This document shows, one piece after another, positions 28,672-39,372 of a stretch of 64,000 nucleotides of DNA (position 1 is the first letter of the stretch; the number at the start of each line of letters is the position of its first letter). The notes beneath the pieces are model-generated. The model was not told the DNA's origin. It saw nothing but the letters and a program-made list of their open reading frames with translations, and searched no databases. Location: the NCBI RefSeq assembly GCF_023702225.1, contig NZ_JAMQCO010000014.1:16749-80748 (forward strand), given 5' to 3'. Made by a program: the position numbers and the translations under genes. Origin of the DNA: Aureimonas altamirensis. Its GTDB lineage: Bacteria; Pseudomonadota; Alphaproteobacteria; Rhizobiales; Rhizobiaceae.

Positions 28672-30549
28672 ATGACGGATGCTTCGAAGTTCGATGTTGT
28701 TGTAATCGGGGGCGGCCACGCCGGTTGCGAAGCTGCCGATGCGGCCGCGCGCCTGGGCGCGCGAACGGCCCTGGTCACGCATCGTTTCGAGACGATCGGC
28801 GCAATGAGCTGCAATCCCGCCATCGGCGGTATCGGCAAGGGCCATCTTGTCCGCGAAGTGGACGCGCTCGACGGCCTGATGGGCCGCGTTGCCGACCGGG
28901 CAGGCATCCAGTTTCGACTGCTCAACCGACGCAAGGGCCCCGCCGTGCGGGGGCCGCGTACGCAGGCCGACCGCAAGCTGTATGCCAACGCCATGCAGCA
29001 CGCGATCCGGAGCCGCCAGGGGCTGACCATCGTCGAGGGCGATGCGTTCGATATCGCCATCGGTGACGGCGGGATAGAGGCTGTCGTCATGGCGGACGGA
29101 CGCCGGCTTGCCACCGCCAATGTCGTCATCACCACCGGCACTTTCCTGCGCGGGCTGATTCATCTCGGCGAGCGGCAGATCCCGGCAGGACGGGTCGGAG
29201 AGGCGGCAAGCCTCGGCCTGTCCGCAACCTTCGAGCGCATGGGCTTGCGGCTCGGCCGTTTGAAGACGGGCACGCCCGCGCGTCTGGATGGACGCACGAT
29301 CGATTGGGCTTCGCTGGACATGCAGAAGCCGGACGAGACGCCCTATGCCTTTTCCTATCTGACCGACCGGATCGAAAACAGGCAGATCGACTGCGGCATC
29401 ACGCGAACCACGCCCGAGACGCACCGTCTGATCCGCGACAATCTCCATCGCTCGGCTCTCTACGGCGGTCGTATCGAGGGGACGGGGCCACGCTACTGCC
29501 CCTCCATCGAAGACAAGATCGTCAGGTTCGGCGATCGGGACGGGCACCAGATCTTTCTGGAGCCCGAGGGGCTGGATGACGACACCGTCTATCCGAACGG
29601 CTTGTCGACATCGCTGCCCGAAGACGTTCAGGACGCGTTTCTCCGATCTATTCCGGGACTGGAAGCGGTTCGCATTATCAAGCCCGGCTATGCCATCGAA
29701 TACGATCATGTCGACCCGACGGAACTGAGCCGGGGTCTCGAGGTGCGAAAGACGCCGGGCCTCTTTCTGGCCGGCCAGATCAACGGTACGACCGGTTATG
29801 AGGAGGCGGCGGCACAGGGCCTTGTAGCCGGGCTCAATGCCGCCCGGCGTGCTGCCGGTCTGGAGGCGATCATCTTCGGGCGGGAGGAATCCTACATCGG
29901 CGTGATGGTCGACGACCTGACGCGGACCGGCGTTACCGAACCCTATCGCATGTTCACGTCGCGCGCCGAGTTTCGCCTGTCGCTGCGCGCCGACAATGCC
30001 GACCGCCGCCTGACTCCGAAGGGAATCGAACTGGGATTGGTCGGTAGCGAGCGCCAATCTGTCTTCGAGGCCAGCGAAGCCCTGTTGATCGGCGCCGAAC
30101 AGGGATTGAGAGCCCTGTCGCTGACGCCGGGCGAGGCGCAGCGCCATGGGCTTCAGGTCAATCAGGATGGGCGTCGCCGGACCGCCTGGCAACTTCTGGC
30201 GCAGGACGGCGTAACCCTCGAGCGCCTTTCGCAAGTCTGGGCGGAGACGATCGGGCCCATACCCGAACCGATCCGCGAGCGCCTCGAGATCGAAGCGAGC
30301 TATGATGTCTATCTCGACCGCCAGAAGCGGGAACAGGCAAGCCTCAAGCGCGACGAGCAGAGGGTGATTCCGGAGGGGTTCGACTTTACGGCCTTGAAGG
30401 GATTGTCCATCGAGATCGCCCAGAAGCTTCGCGAACGCCGGCCCGGGTCGATTGCAGAGGCGGAGCGCATCGACGGAATGACCCCCGCAGCCATGGCCAT
30501 TCTTCTTGTAGCCCTGAGGCGTCATGAGTTCCGCAAAGCAGCAGCCTGA
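28672..30549 (+). CDS. mnmG: tRNA uridine-5-carboxymethylaminomethyl FAD enzyme MnmG (GidA)
   Basis: 625 residues. FAD-dependent partner of MnmE. The dinucleotide-binding motif [20 protein letters not shown] is at residues 8-27, followed by the GidA hallmarks [55 protein letters not shown] and the late [17 protein letters not shown]; the C-terminal helical domain ends [10 protein letters not shown]. The ATG at 28672 gives the standard N-terminus. It overlaps the start of rsmG by 26 bp. Confidence 0.97.
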   Translation: MTDASKFDVVVIGGGHAGCEAADAAARLGARTALVTHRFETIGAMSCNPAIGGIGKGHLVREVDALDGLMGRVADRAGIQFRLLNRRKGPAVRGPRTQADRKLYANAMQHAIRSRQGLTIVEGDAFDIAIGDGGIEAVVMADGRRLATANVVITTGTFLRGLIHLGERQIPAGRVGEAASLGLSATFERMGLRLGRLKTGTPARLDGRTIDWASLDMQKPDETPYAFSYLTDRIENRQIDCGITRTTPETHRLIRDNLHRSALYGGRIEGTGPRYCPSIEDKIVRFGDRDGHQIFLEPEGLDDDTVYPNGLSTSLPEDVQDAFLRSIPGLEAVRIIKPGYAIEYDHVDPTELSRGLEVRKTPGLFLAGQINGTTGYEEAAAQGLVAGLNAARRAAGLEAIIFGREESYIGVMVDDLTRTGVTEPYRMFTSRAEFRLSLRADNADRRLTPKGIELGLVGSERQSVFEASEALLIGAEQGLRALSLTPGEAQRHGLQVNQDGRRRTAWQLLAQDGVTLERLSQVWAETIGPIPEPIRERLEIEASYDVYLDRQKREQASLKRDEQRVIPEGFDFTALKGLSIEIAQKLRERRPGSIAEAERIDGMTPAAMAILLVALRRHEFRKAAA

Positions 30550-31183
30550 CAATATCGGCGACAAGAACGCGGTTCTCAACCGCTGGTCTGTTTCACGTGA
30601 AACGGAGACTAGATTGTCTGCCTATGCCGACCTTGTCCGCATGTGGCAGAAGCATATCAACCTCGTCGCGCCTTCGACGATGCCGACGCTTTGGAGCCGC
30701 CATATCGAGGACGGCCTCTGGCTTAATGGCGTGGCAGGATCGATAGAACGCTGGGTCGATATCGGGTCGGGCGGTGGCTTTCCAGGGCTTGTCCTGGCAT
30801 GTTTGGCGGCCGACCGTCCGGGGCACCATGTGGACCTCATCGAGGCCAACGCGAAGAAGTCGGCTTTCTTGCGCACTGTCATCCGGGAGCTATCGTTGCC
30901 TGCTACCGTGCATTGTCAGCGCATCGAAGCAGCAGGCGAGGTGATGGAGCGGGCCGAGGCGGTCAGCGCTCGCGCGCTCGCTTCTCTGGACAGCCTTTTT
31001 GGTCTCGTTGCGCCGGCCATCCAATCGAAAACTGTGTGTTACTTCCTGAAGGGTCGCGCACACGAGGCCGAAGTTACCGACGCCACTGCCCATTGGCGCT
31101 TCGACATGGTAAAGCATTCGTCAAGAACGGAGGCCGAATCCGTTATCCTGGAGATCCGGAACTGCCGCCCTACGGCCGCATGA
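30524..31183 (+). CDS. rsmG: 16S rRNA m7G527 methyltransferase RsmG (GidB)
   Basis: 219 residues. Methylates N7 of G527 in 16S rRNA. The fold shows [12 protein letters not shown], the SAM motif [32 protein letters not shown] and [12 protein letters not shown]. It starts inside the 3' end of mnmG. A near-perfect parS site encodes its VSRET near residue 23, a common arrangement in alphaproteobacteria where parS sits within gidB. The stop at 31183 is three bases before the next parS-like site and the parA leader. Confidence 0.94.
   Translation: MSSAKQQPDNIGDKNAVLNRWSVSRETETRLSAYADLVRMWQKHINLVAPSTMPTLWSRHIEDGLWLNGVAGSIERWVDIGSGGGFPGLVLACLAADRPGHHVDLIEANAKKSAFLRTVIRELSLPATVHCQRIEAAGEVMERAEAVSARALASLDSLFGLVAPAIQSKTVCYFLKGRAHEAEVTDATAHWRFDMVKHSSRTEAESVILEIRNCRPTAA
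30589..30604. promoter_or_regulatory. parS site inside rsmG
   Basis: TGTTTCACGTGAAACG matches the parS consensus at 15 of 16 positions (last base differs). It lies 0.6 kb upstream of parA. Confidence 0.88.
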
Positions 31184-31185
31184 CG

Positions 31186-31201
31186 TGCTTCACGTGAAAC
31201 A
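31186..31201. promoter_or_regulatory. parS-like site just upstream of parA
   Basis: TGCTTCACGTGAAACA, 15 of 16 to the consensus, in the 55-bp gap between the rsmG stop and the chosen parA start. Its position suggests ParB may also influence parAB expression. Confidence 0.82.
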
Positions 31202-31238
31202 TTCGGTGCCGGATCGGACGAGGCGACAGGAGCATCCT

Positions 31239-32048
31239 GTGGATAGTTTGTCATCAGGGCGCATGCGTGTCATCACGATCGCCAACCAGAAGGGTGGCGT
31301 CGGCAAGACGACGACGGCGATCAATCTCGCCACGGCCCTGGCTGCAGTCGGCAAGGAGACGCTGCTGATCGATCTCGATCCGCAGGGCAATGCCTCCACG
31401 GGCCTCGGCGTGGAGAAGGCGGTTCGCGATCGCTCCTCCTATGATGTCCTTCTGGGTTACGCCTCGGTTGCGCAGGCTTCCATCCAGACGGTGGTGCCCA
31501 ATCTTTCGTTGATCCCGTCGACGCTCGACCTTCTGGGCGTCGAGATGGAGATCGCGTCTGCCGCCGAACGCGCCTATCGGCTTCGCGATGCGCTTCACGA
31601 GCATAGCCTGACACGATCCCAGTTCGATTTCGTGCTGGTCGACTGCCCGCCATCGCTGAACCTGTTGACCATCAACGCCATGGCGGCGGCGGACTCGATC
31701 CTGGTGCCGCTGCAGTGCGAGTTCTTTGCCCTGGAGGGGTTGAGCCAGTTGCTGGAGACGGTCGAGCAGGTTCGCGACACGCTCAACCCGACGCTGGCCC
31801 TGCATGGCATCGTGCTGACCATGTATGATGGCCGCAACAACTTGGCAGAGCAGGTGGTGGCGGATGTACGGACCTATATGGGCGACCATGTCTACCAGAC
31901 GGTCATACCGCGCAATGTCCGGGTTTCGGAGGCACCGTCCTTCGGCAAACCGGCGATCCTGTACGACATGAAGTGCCCGGGAAGCCAGGCCTATATCCGC
32001 CTGGCATCCGAAGTGATCCAGCGCGAACGCGAAATGCTTGCCGCATGA
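31239..32048 (+). CDS. parA: Chromosome partitioning ATPase ParA
   Basis: 269 residues from the chosen start. ParA-type ATPase that moves ParB-parS complexes of newly copied origins. The deviant Walker [21 protein letters not shown], the DLDPQGNASTGLG motif and the Walker B-like DFVLVDCPPSLNLLT are present. The start is uncertain: GTG at 31239 has AGGAG at six-base spacing and is preferred; ATG at 31263 (MRVITIANQK) and GTG at 31185 are in frame. The next gene, parB, starts overlapping its stop or 11 bp later. Confidence 0.96.
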   Translation: MDSLSSGRMRVITIANQKGGVGKTTTAINLATALAAVGKETLLIDLDPQGNASTGLGVEKAVRDRSSYDVLLGYASVAQASIQTVVPNLSLIPSTLDLLGVEMEIASAAERAYRLRDALHEHSLTRSQFDFVLVDCPPSLNLLTINAMAAADSILVPLQCEFFALEGLSQLLETVEQVRDTLNPTLALHGIVLTMYDGRNNLAEQVVADVRTYMGDHVYQTVIPRNVRVSEAPSFGKPAILYDMKCPGSQAYIRLASEVIQREREMLAA

Positions 32049-32059
32049 AGAGGGAAGAA

Positions 32060-33016
32060 ATGAAGGAAGACAAGTCGCGCGCGCGTCTCGGACGTGGCCT
32101 GGCGTCGCTGATCGGCGGGGCAGGCGATGCAGGACGGGATTCTTCGAGCGGGCCGGGCCCGCGTCCGTTTCTTGCCCAGCCGCAGGCCGGGGGGGAGCGC
32201 AAGGTGCCGGTGTCGGCCCTGACGCCGAACCCGAAGAACCCGCGCCGCACCTTCGAAGATGCCGATCATGCGGAACTTGTGGCATCCGTACGCAATCATG
32301 GCGTCGTTCAGCCGATCCTCGTCCGCAAGGTTCCCGGCCAGGCCGAACTGGAGATCGTCGCGGGCGAGCGACGGTGGCGGGCTGCACGCGCAGCCGGCTT
32401 GAAGGACGTGCCTGTCGTCATCCGCGATATCAGCGACCGGGAGTCGCTGGAGATCGCCCTGATCGAGAACGTTCAGCGGGCCGACCTGAACGCCATCGAG
32501 GAAGCGCTCGGATACGAGATGCTGATCGACGAGCACGGTTACACACAGGCGGATCTAGCCGACATCCTGGGCAAAAGCCGAAGCCATGTCGCCAATACGC
32601 TGCGGCTTCTGAAACTGCCCGACACCGTCCGCACCATGGTCGTAAAGGGCGCGTTGTCGCCCGGCGCTGCCCGCAGCGCGATTTCCATGGACGATCCGGA
32701 AGCCTTTGCCCGGCAGGTGGTGGAACGCGGACTGAGCGTCCGCGAGGCGGAGAAACTCGCGCGCGGAGATGAAGTTGTCCCGGTTCGACGGGCGCGAAAG
32801 GCCGGGCCGGCCACCGCTGCTAACACGATCGAAGACGCCGATACCCCGCATGACGCCGACACGGCTGCGCTGGAGAAACTCCTGGCAGAGGCGCTGCGTA
32901 TGCCTGTCAGCGTGCGGTTGAAGGGCGAGGGCGGCATACTGGCCCTCGAATTCGGCAATCTGGAGCAACTCGACGATCTGTGCCGCCTGCTGCAGGGCGG
33001 CAGCGTCGACGCCTGA
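32060..33016 (+). CDS. parB: Chromosome partitioning protein ParB
   Basis: 318 residues. Binds parS, uses CTP and spreads on DNA. N-terminal RLGRGLASLIGG is the ParA-interacting segment; the ParB/Srx domain carries NPRRTFEDADHAELVASVRN, QPILVR and the CTP-binding GERRWRAARAAGL; the HTH shows YTQADLADILGKSRSHVANT; the C-terminus dimerises. ATG at 32060 follows GAGGGAAGAA and gives the usual N-terminus; an ATG at 32045 overlapping the parA stop is possible. It converges on holA with a 7-bp gap. Confidence 0.96.
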   Translation: MKEDKSRARLGRGLASLIGGAGDAGRDSSSGPGPRPFLAQPQAGGERKVPVSALTPNPKNPRRTFEDADHAELVASVRNHGVVQPILVRKVPGQAELEIVAGERRWRAARAAGLKDVPVVIRDISDRESLEIALIENVQRADLNAIEEALGYEMLIDEHGYTQADLADILGKSRSHVANTLRLLKLPDTVRTMVVKGALSPGAARSAISMDDPEAFARQVVERGLSVREAEKLARGDEVVPVRRARKAGPATAANTIEDADTPHDADTAALEKLLAEALRMPVSVRLKGEGGILALEFGNLEQLDDLCRLLQGGSVDA

Positions 33017-33023
33017 ACGGTCG

Positions 33024-34061
33024 TCAGCGCCGGCGGGCGCGCGCGGCTTCCACGCCGATATCCATCAGCAGGCGGAAGGTGATGATCTGCTGCAAGGCCG
33101 CTTCCTTGCGGCTTTTCAGAATGTCGCTTTCCATGCGTAGCAGCACGGTCGCGATTGCGTCCTGCGACCAGAGCGACAGGGCTGCCTCCAGCGCGCCTTG
33201 CCGGCTGAAATGAACGCGGCGGCGCGCGACGATGTCTTTCGCCGAGCGGCCATCGCGATCCATCTCCTGCCGCATGAGCTGCAGTTGCTGGAAATGGCGC
33301 AGCATCGGGTTCTGGAGCTGGAAGGTGCTGACGCCCGATCCCATCAGTCTCTCGATCAGATGGGGAAGTCGCCGGACTTCGCCTGAGGCCGCGGCGTCGA
33401 TGGCCTCGTCCACCGTTTCCGAGGAGACGTCCCCGACGATGGATTGGATATCCGCAATGGTGATCGTGGCCTGGCCGCGCGCATAGAGGCAGAGCTTCTG
33501 GATCTCCCCGCGCGAGGCCAGCCTGTCGGCGCCGAGACGGCTTTTCAACAGGTCCCGCCCGGCCCGGTCGATGGACAGGCCGGCGGACGACAGTTCCTCG
33601 TCGATGAGCCGGTCGAGGCCGCGCTGCTCGTCCGGGTAGCAGGGAAGTGCCAGGGCGGCGCGGCCGCGCTCCACGTTGACCCGCAGTGCCGAAGACTTGC
33701 GAAGCTCGCCGGCCTCGATGACGATGGTGGTTTCGGCCGGCGGATTGGCGGCAAGGTCTGCCACGGCGTCGGCCAGCGCCTTGCCATTGCCTGCGCCGCG
33801 GATGCGGATCAGGCGTCGTCCGCCGAACATCGAGACGGTATTGGCTTCATCGAACAGGCGTCCGATGGATTTTTCGAGCTCGTCGGCGGACAAAGTGATG
33901 CTGGCGAAGGGATCGTTCAGATCGACGCCGGACAGGGCGGCGACGCGCGCCGACCGTTCCGACACGAGCCCCGTATCGGGCCCGTAGAGCAGAAGCACCG
34001 GAAACGACGTGTCCGGCCGCGACAGAAATGCATCAACCTCGCCGGCCTTCTTCTGCGCCAT
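33024..34061 (-). CDS. holA: DNA polymerase III delta subunit HolA
   Basis: 345 residues. Clamp-loader subunit that opens the sliding clamp. The N-terminal AAA-like fold without Walker ATPase is seen in PVLLLYGPDTGLVSERSARV, followed by RLIRIRGAG, VERGRAALALPCYPDEQRGL, and the C-terminal collar with FQLQNPMLRHFQQLQLMRQE. It is the last gene of the leftward leuS-lptE-holA unit, 10 bp after lptE, the usual alphaproteobacterial order. Confidence 0.93.
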   Translation of the reverse strand: MAQKKAGEVDAFLSRPDTSFPVLLLYGPDTGLVSERSARVAALSGVDLNDPFASITLSADELEKSIGRLFDEANTVSMFGGRRLIRIRGAGNGKALADAVADLAANPPAETTIVIEAGELRKSSALRVNVERGRAALALPCYPDEQRGLDRLIDEELSSAGLSIDRAGRDLLKSRLGADRLASRGEIQKLCLYARGQATITIADIQSIVGDVSSETVDEAIDAAASGEVRRLPHLIERLMGSGVSTFQLQNPMLRHFQQLQLMRQEMDRDGRSAKDIVARRRVHFSRQGALEAALSLWSQDAIATVLLRMESDILKSRKEAALQQIITFRLLMDIGVEAARARRR

Positions 34062-34071
34062 GCCTGTCGTG

Positions 34072-34635
34072 TCAGCTCTGTGGCGCTTCGCGCTTCAGAA
34101 CGGGCAGGACGGCCATACCCACGCGGTCGGCCAGTTCCCGTGCGGCGCGGGCGCGGGCGTCCTCAACGGCACTCTGCGAGGCGTAGAGCTGCGAGTTGCG
34201 GTCGTAGGGCACGGTGCTGAACCTCGATCCCGCGCCGATCGTCTCGCCGTCCGAAAGCCGGATCACCGTATAATCGGCCTGCATGCGGTAGGAGGCGGCC
34301 GACGGAACGCCCGTGCCGCTTTCGACGGAGGTGACCTCGTCCAACGCCGTTACGACGAAGCGGACTTCGTAAAGCGGGCTGGACACCGGGTCCGCGCCGT
34401 TGAGGCGATAGACGAGCGCGTTGCGGAACAGCTGATCGGTGCGCGTCGCGGCCGCCGCCACGGACACGCGCCCGCGCATGTCGGTCAGCAAGGCCGGCCC
34501 GTCGAAGGCGGGCCCCGTAGACGTCGGCGGCGGTGCATAGGCCGGGCCCGAGGTGCAGGCCGCCAGCAGGGCGAGGCCGGCCAGCGCGCCGGCGATGCGG
34601 ATGCTGCGCAGCCGCGCGGGATCAGAGAACGACAT
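34072..34635 (-). CDS. lptE: LPS-assembly lipoprotein LptE
   Basis: 187 residues. Outer-membrane lipoprotein that plugs LptD during LPS insertion. The N-terminal signal peptide ends in a clear lipobox ([10 protein letters not shown]). The mature part has an LptE-like pattern: [47 protein letters not shown] and a helical Ala-rich end. Starting at 34635 it overlaps the 3' end of leuS by 14 bp, and holA follows by 10 bp; this leuS-lptE-holA order supports the name, since LptE sequence itself is weakly conserved. Confidence 0.85.
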   Translation of the reverse strand: MSFSDPARLRSIRIAGALAGLALLAACTSGPAYAPPPTSTGPAFDGPALLTDMRGRVSVAAAATRTDQLFRNALVYRLNGADPVSSPLYEVRFVVTALDEVTSVESGTGVPSAASYRMQADYTVIRLSDGETIGAGSRFSTVPYDRNSQLYASQSAVEDARARAARELADRVGMAVLPVLKREAPQS

Positions 34636-37264
34636 TGACAATCCTTCCGGGTACGACGACGACGCGCCTGGGGCTGGAGCCCGCGAGCGCGTCAAGCACG
34701 ACATCTAGGGCGAGAACCGCCGCTTCAATCTCTTCGACGGCGCTATCCTTGGCAACGCGCAGGTCGGCGCGCTTCTTGCCGTTGATCTGGACCGGCAGCA
34801 CGATCTCGTCATCCACCAGCAGGGTCGGATCGACGCTCGGCCAGGGCTGAGAGGCAACGAGCCCTTCCTGTCCCGCCGCCTGCCAGCACTCTTCGGCGAG
34901 ATGGGGCATCATCGGCGCCACGAGGCGGATGAGGATGGACAGGGCCTCCGCACCGGCCTCGCGGACCGCCGGGTCGGCAGCAAAGGCCGGTGTGGAAAAT
35001 GCCGCCGACAGGGTGTTGACCAGTTCGTACAGACGCGCGACGGCCTTGTTGAAGGCCAGCCGCTCGATATCGTCGGCCACGCCGGCCGCGGCGCGATGCG
35101 CCGCCCGCCTGACGTCCGCTGCCAGCGCCGGATCGGTAACGGTGCCCGCAACGGGGCCACGCAGCGTGTCCGCCGCCTCGTTGACGACGCGCCACAAGCG
35201 CTGGACGAACCGGAACGCGCCCTCGACGCCGGCCTCCGTCCAGATGACGTCGCGATCGGGCGGGGAGTCCGACAGCATGAACCAGCGTGCCGTATCCGCC
35301 CCGTAGGAGGCGATGATGTCATCCGGGTCCACGACGTTCTTCTTGGACTTGGACATCTTCTCGATCGGGCCGATCTCGATCTCCTGCCCGGTGGAAAGCC
35401 TCCGGGCGATGCGGCGTCCGTCCGCTTCCTCCAGCACGATGTCGGCGGGCGCCACCCATTCCCGCCCGTCGCGATAGGTCTCGTGGACCACCATGCCTTG
35501 CGTGAACAGGCCCTTGAAAGGCTCGTCCACCGCCATGTGCGCGCAGGCGCTCATGGCTCTGGTGAAGAAACGGGAATAGAGGAGGTGCAGGATCGCATGC
35601 TCGACGCCGCCGATATACTGGTCGACCGGCAGCCAGGCGTTGGCCAGCGCCGGGACGGTCGGTTGCGCGGCGTGGGGCGCCGTAAAGCGCGCAAAATACC
35701 ACGACGAGTCGACGAAGGTATCCATCGTATCCGTCTCGCGCAGGGCCGCACCCCCGCAATGCGGGCAGGTGGCCCGGCGCCAGGTGGGATGCCGGTCGAG
35801 CGGGTTCCCGGGCATGTCGAAATCGATATCGTCGGGCAGCACGACGGGCAGGTTCTCGGGAGCCTCGGGCACGATCCCGCATGTGTCGCAATGCAGGACG
35901 GGAATTGGGCAGCCCCAATAGCGCTGGCGCGAGATACCCCAGTCGCGCAGGCGGAAATTGACGCGCCGCTCTGCCTGCGGCCGGCCGTTGAGCTGCGTTC
36001 CGGACAGCCGATCGGCCACGGCGTCGAAACCGTTGTCCGGGCTCATCCCGTCGAGGAAGTCCGAGTGAAACAAGGTGCCGTCGCCGACATAGGCTTCGTC
36101 GGCGATGGCGAAATCGGCAGGCTCGGCGCCGGCGGGCAGTACGACGGGCTTTACCGGAAGGCCGTAGGCGCGGGCGAATTCGAGGTCGCGCTGGTCGTGG
36201 GCGGGGCAGCCGAAGACGGCGCCGGTCCCGTACTCCATCAGCACGAAATTGGCGACATAGACCGGGACCGTCCAGGACGGATCCAGCGGGTGGATGGCGC
36301 GCAGGCCGGTATCATAGCCACGCTTCTCGGCCGTCTCGATGGATTCCGTGCTGGTGCCGCCACGCCGGATCTCGGCGATGAAGGCGGCCAGCTTCGAGTC
36401 CGTCGCCGCTGCCGCGCGTGCCAGCGGATGGTCGGCTGCCACGGCGATGAAGGAAGCGCCGAACAGCGTGTCGGGACGCGTCGTGAAGACCTCCACTTCG
36501 CGCCCGACACCTTCGCCCGACAGTTCGGCCACGGACAGGCGCTCGTTGCCCGCCAAAGCCCAGCGCAGCAACAGCCCCTCGGACCGGCCGATCCAGTTCT
36601 TCTGCATGACGCGGACCTTTTCCGGCCAGCCGGGCAAGGTATCCAGCGCCTGCAGCAACTCGTCGGCGTAGCGGGTGATGCGGAAGAACCATTGGGTCAG
36701 TTCGCGCTGCTCGACTTCCGCGCCGGAGCGCCAGCCGCGGCCATCGATGACCTGTTCGTTGGCCAGCACCGTCTGGTCCACCGGATCCCAGTTGACCTTG
36801 CTCTTGCGGCGATAGGCCAGGCCCTCCTTGAGCATGTCGAGGAACAGGATCTGCTGGCGATGATAATAGTCGACGTCGCAGGTCGCGAATTCGCGCGACC
36901 AGTCCAGCGACAGGCCCATGGACTTCAGCTGCCCACGCATGGCGGCGATGTTGGCATAGGTCCACTCGCGCGGGTGCACCTTGTTCTGCATGGCGGCGTT
37001 CTCTGCCGGCATGCCGAATGCGTCCCAGCCCATGGGATGCAGCACGTTGAAGCCCTTGGCGCGCTTGTAGCGCGCGACGACGTCGCCCATCGCATAGTTG
37101 CGCACGTGGCCGATATGGATGCGCCCCGACGGGTAGGGGAACATCTCGAGCACGTAGTATTTCTCGCCGGGGGCGTCGTCTTGCGTTTCGAAAAGCTTCG
37201 CGCTCGACCAGGCCTCCTGCCAGCGGGGTTCGGCGGCGCGCGGGTTGTAACGTTCTGTGGCCAT
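34622..37264 (-). CDS. leuS: Leucyl-tRNA synthetase
   Basis: 880 residues. Class I aminoacyl-tRNA synthetase. The HIGH motif is in [20 protein letters not shown] near residue 40; the CP1 editing domain includes [20 protein letters not shown]; a Cys pair in CPHCGG suggests a zinc ribbon; the KMSKS loop is [13 protein letters not shown]; the C-terminal anticodon-binding and small end domains follow. ATG at 37264 ([19 protein letters not shown]) is the normal start although its ribosome site is poor; an upstream in-frame start at 37318 would add 18 residues. Divergent from the YggS gene. Confidence 0.97.
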   Translation of the reverse strand: MATERYNPRAAEPRWQEAWSSAKLFETQDDAPGEKYYVLEMFPYPSGRIHIGHVRNYAMGDVVARYKRAKGFNVLHPMGWDAFGMPAENAAMQNKVHPREWTYANIAAMRGQLKSMGLSLDWSREFATCDVDYYHRQQILFLDMLKEGLAYRRKSKVNWDPVDQTVLANEQVIDGRGWRSGAEVEQRELTQWFFRITRYADELLQALDTLPGWPEKVRVMQKNWIGRSEGLLLRWALAGNERLSVAELSGEGVGREVEVFTTRPDTLFGASFIAVAADHPLARAAAATDSKLAAFIAEIRRGGTSTESIETAEKRGYDTGLRAIHPLDPSWTVPVYVANFVLMEYGTGAVFGCPAHDQRDLEFARAYGLPVKPVVLPAGAEPADFAIADEAYVGDGTLFHSDFLDGMSPDNGFDAVADRLSGTQLNGRPQAERRVNFRLRDWGISRQRYWGCPIPVLHCDTCGIVPEAPENLPVVLPDDIDFDMPGNPLDRHPTWRRATCPHCGGAALRETDTMDTFVDSSWYFARFTAPHAAQPTVPALANAWLPVDQYIGGVEHAILHLLYSRFFTRAMSACAHMAVDEPFKGLFTQGMVVHETYRDGREWVAPADIVLEEADGRRIARRLSTGQEIEIGPIEKMSKSKKNVVDPDDIIASYGADTARWFMLSDSPPDRDVIWTEAGVEGAFRFVQRLWRVVNEAADTLRGPVAGTVTDPALAADVRRAAHRAAAGVADDIERLAFNKAVARLYELVNTLSAAFSTPAFAADPAVREAGAEALSILIRLVAPMMPHLAEECWQAAGQEGLVASQPWPSVDPTLLVDDEIVLPVQINGKKRADLRVAKDSAVEEIEAAVLALDVVLDALAGSSPRRVVVVPGRIVNVVL

Positions 37265-37411
37265 GGTGACGCGGCGATCTTTCGGCGGTGCTGTTATGTT
37301 TACGAAGTGCTTCACCATGCCCGGTCCGCTCCGTCAACAGCGGAGGGGTGACGAAGCCGGGCAAACTGGGGTACAGCCAGCGCCGCTGGAACGAAAAGGA
37401 GATCGCCGTCG

Positions 37412-38086
37412 ATGATCGACGTGGCCGGGCAACTCGCCGAAGTGCTGGGGCATCTGCGCAAGGCGGAGCATGAGGCCGGACGGCCGGACGGATCCGTCGA
37501 ACTCGTCGCCGTGTCCAAGACCTACGATGCGACCCATATTCGCCCGGCGCTGGAGGCAGGACACCGCATCTTCGGCGAAAACCGGGTGCAGGAGGCGCAA
37601 GCCAAGTTCCCCGCGCTTCGGTCCGAATTCGCGGATATCCGCCTGCATCTGATCGGACCGCTCCAATCCAACAAGGCGGCCGATGCGGTCGCCCTTTTCG
37701 ATGTCATCGAAACCGTCGACAGGGAGAAGATCGCCCGGGAACTGGCCCGGGAAATCGAGCGGCAGAAGCGTGCCCCCTTGCTCTACGTGCAAGTCAATAC
37801 GGGCGAGGAAGCGCAGAAGGCCGGTATAGCCCCCCGGGACGCGGTCGATTTCGTGGCGCGATGCCGCGCGGTTCACGGCCTGGCGATCGAAGGCCTCATG
37901 TGCATCCCGCCTGCCGGCGAAAACCCCGGCCCGCATTTCGCACTGCTGCGCAAGCTTTCGCGTGAGGCCGGCCTGGCGAAGCTTTCGATGGGGATGTCGG
38001 GCGATTACGACATCGCGGTCGCCTTCGGTGCGACGGGCGTCCGCGTCGGCAGCGCCATCTTCGGCGCGCGGCACGCGGGGGTCTGA
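37412..38086 (+). CDS. YggS family pyridoxal-phosphate homeostasis protein
   Basis: 224 residues. Cytosolic PLP-binding protein of the alanine-racemase-like barrel fold that buffers PLP and affects amino acid metabolism, without known enzyme activity. The PLP Lys is in LVAVSKTYDATHIRPALEAG (about residue 36); FGENRVQEAQAKF, LHLIGPLQSNK, LYVQVNTGEE, GLMCIPP and LSMGMSGDYDIAVAFGATGV then RVGSAIFG are all family blocks. Divergent from leuS across 147 bp, a pairing common in relatives. A parS-like site follows its stop codon. Confidence 0.95.
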   Translation: MIDVAGQLAEVLGHLRKAEHEAGRPDGSVELVAVSKTYDATHIRPALEAGHRIFGENRVQEAQAKFPALRSEFADIRLHLIGPLQSNKAADAVALFDVIETVDREKIARELAREIERQKRAPLLYVQVNTGEEAQKAGIAPRDAVDFVARCRAVHGLAIEGLMCIPPAGENPGPHFALLRKLSREAGLAKLSMGMSGDYDIAVAFGATGVRVGSAIFGARHAGV

Positions 38087-38089
38087 TCC

Positions 38090-38105
38090 GGTTTCACGTG
38101 AAACA
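38090..38105. promoter_or_regulatory. parS-like site between the YggS and permease genes
   Basis: GGTTTCACGTGAAACA, 15 of 16 to the parS consensus, begins four bases after the YggS stop codon. It is the rightmost of the six, about 16.8 kb from the putative origin. Confidence 0.85.
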
Positions 38106-38180
38106 GACGCCCGGCACCCTGTGCATGTCGGGGGCGGGTCCTACTTGTCGGGTGGCTCGCAACCCTGAAAGACCTGTCTC

Positions 38181-39233
38181 GTGTTTCGCCACTCATCTTC
38201 TCCGGATCTCGCTCGCCAGACCGTGACCGTAACCGCGATCGTGCTGGCCATGGTCGTGGGCCTTCTCACGCTGTACGCCGGTTCGTCCGCCGTCTTCATC
38301 CTTTTCGCCAGCTTCATTCTGGCAGCCATCTTCGACGGCTGCTCCAAATTGTTTCGGTGGATCGGCATTCCGAGGCCGCTGGCATTGCTGTTGTCCTACC
38401 TCGCGATCTTCGCCCTCATAGCAACCCCCGTCGCAGTGGGCGGCGTTGCGCTCGTTCAGCAGTGGAACGAGCTGTTCGCCGCCGTCGAGCAGCAATTCGG
38501 ACGTGCGATCGACGCTCTCCGCGATAGCGGACTTCCGATCGGATCGGGGTCGGAAGGCGATGCGCTGAACCAGCTACTGCCCGATCCTTCGGGCGTCTTC
38601 TCTTCGGCGTCGCAGGCGTTGTTCTCCGTTCTGGGCGGGTTCGGCAATATCTTCGTGATGCTCTTCCTGGCGATCTTCATATCGTGGCAGCCCGGCCTGT
38701 ACCGCCGCGGGCTGGTCAGCCTTGTCCCGAAGGACAAGCGGGCACGGTTCGGCGAGGTGCTGCGCAAGAGCGCGCATTCGCTGCGCCTGTGGCTTGCGGG
38801 GGTCGGCATCTCCATGCTGATCGTCTTCGTCGTCTCGTGGATCGGCCTGTGGGCGATCGGAATGCCCTACGCTTTCCTGCTGGCCCTTCAGGCCGGCTTC
38901 CTGGCCTTCATCCCGACCATCGGCCCCTTCGTTGCCGGGGTCATCATCGTGCTGGCCGCGTGGTCGGAGGGAATGGAGATGGCCTTGTGGGCGCTTGGCG
39001 TGTACCTGCTGATCCAGGGGGTCGAAAGCAATGTCGCCGAGCCGATCGCCCAGCGTTTCACATCGTCGATCGCGCCGGCGCTCATGGTGGGTGCACAGCT
39101 TCTCTTCGGCGTGTTGTTCGGCCTCCTTGGCCTGATCCTCGTCGTACCCATGCTGGCTGTCGCGCAGACACTGGTAAGCGAGCTTTACGTGAAGGACGTT
39201 CTGGGCGGACCGGCGGAGGAGAAGGATGCATGA
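38181..39233 (+). CDS. AI-2E transporter family membrane protein
   Basis: 350 residues with about eight hydrophobic segments in the PerM/AI-2E exporter pattern: paired helices at the N-terminus, a soluble middle with PDPSGVFSSASQALFS, then GMPYAFLLALQAGFLAFIPT and IGPFVAGVIIVL and the signature VYLLIQGVESNVAEPIAQRF followed by PALMVGAQLLFGVLFG. Substrates of the family are mostly unknown; some move autoinducer-2 and others ions or protons. The start is a GTG at 38181 with a weak ribosome site. No operon partner; acs begins 139 bp downstream. Confidence 0.92.
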   Translation: MFRHSSSPDLARQTVTVTAIVLAMVVGLLTLYAGSSAVFILFASFILAAIFDGCSKLFRWIGIPRPLALLLSYLAIFALIATPVAVGGVALVQQWNELFAAVEQQFGRAIDALRDSGLPIGSGSEGDALNQLLPDPSGVFSSASQALFSVLGGFGNIFVMLFLAIFISWQPGLYRRGLVSLVPKDKRARFGEVLRKSAHSLRLWLAGVGISMLIVFVVSWIGLWAIGMPYAFLLALQAGFLAFIPTIGPFVAGVIIVLAAWSEGMEMALWALGVYLLIQGVESNVAEPIAQRFTSSIAPALMVGAQLLFGVLFGLLGLILVVPMLAVAQTLVSELYVKDVLGGPAEEKDA

Positions 39234-39372
39234 GGGCGCGCCTGTCGCAGATTTGCGGCATGCCGGGCCGCAATAAGGCGCTGACGGCAATTCCCTTTGC
39301 GGCCGGTGCTGACTAGATTGCATGGAGGCAGCCGCGCGCCGCCTGTCGAACTGAAATGCTGGGAGGAATGGA

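Noticed and set aside
39280-39305. Sigma-54 type promoter before acs
   Set aside because: A GG and GC element can be seen (GGCAATTCCCTTTGC) but the spacing is eleven rather than ten bases and the flanking consensus is poor.
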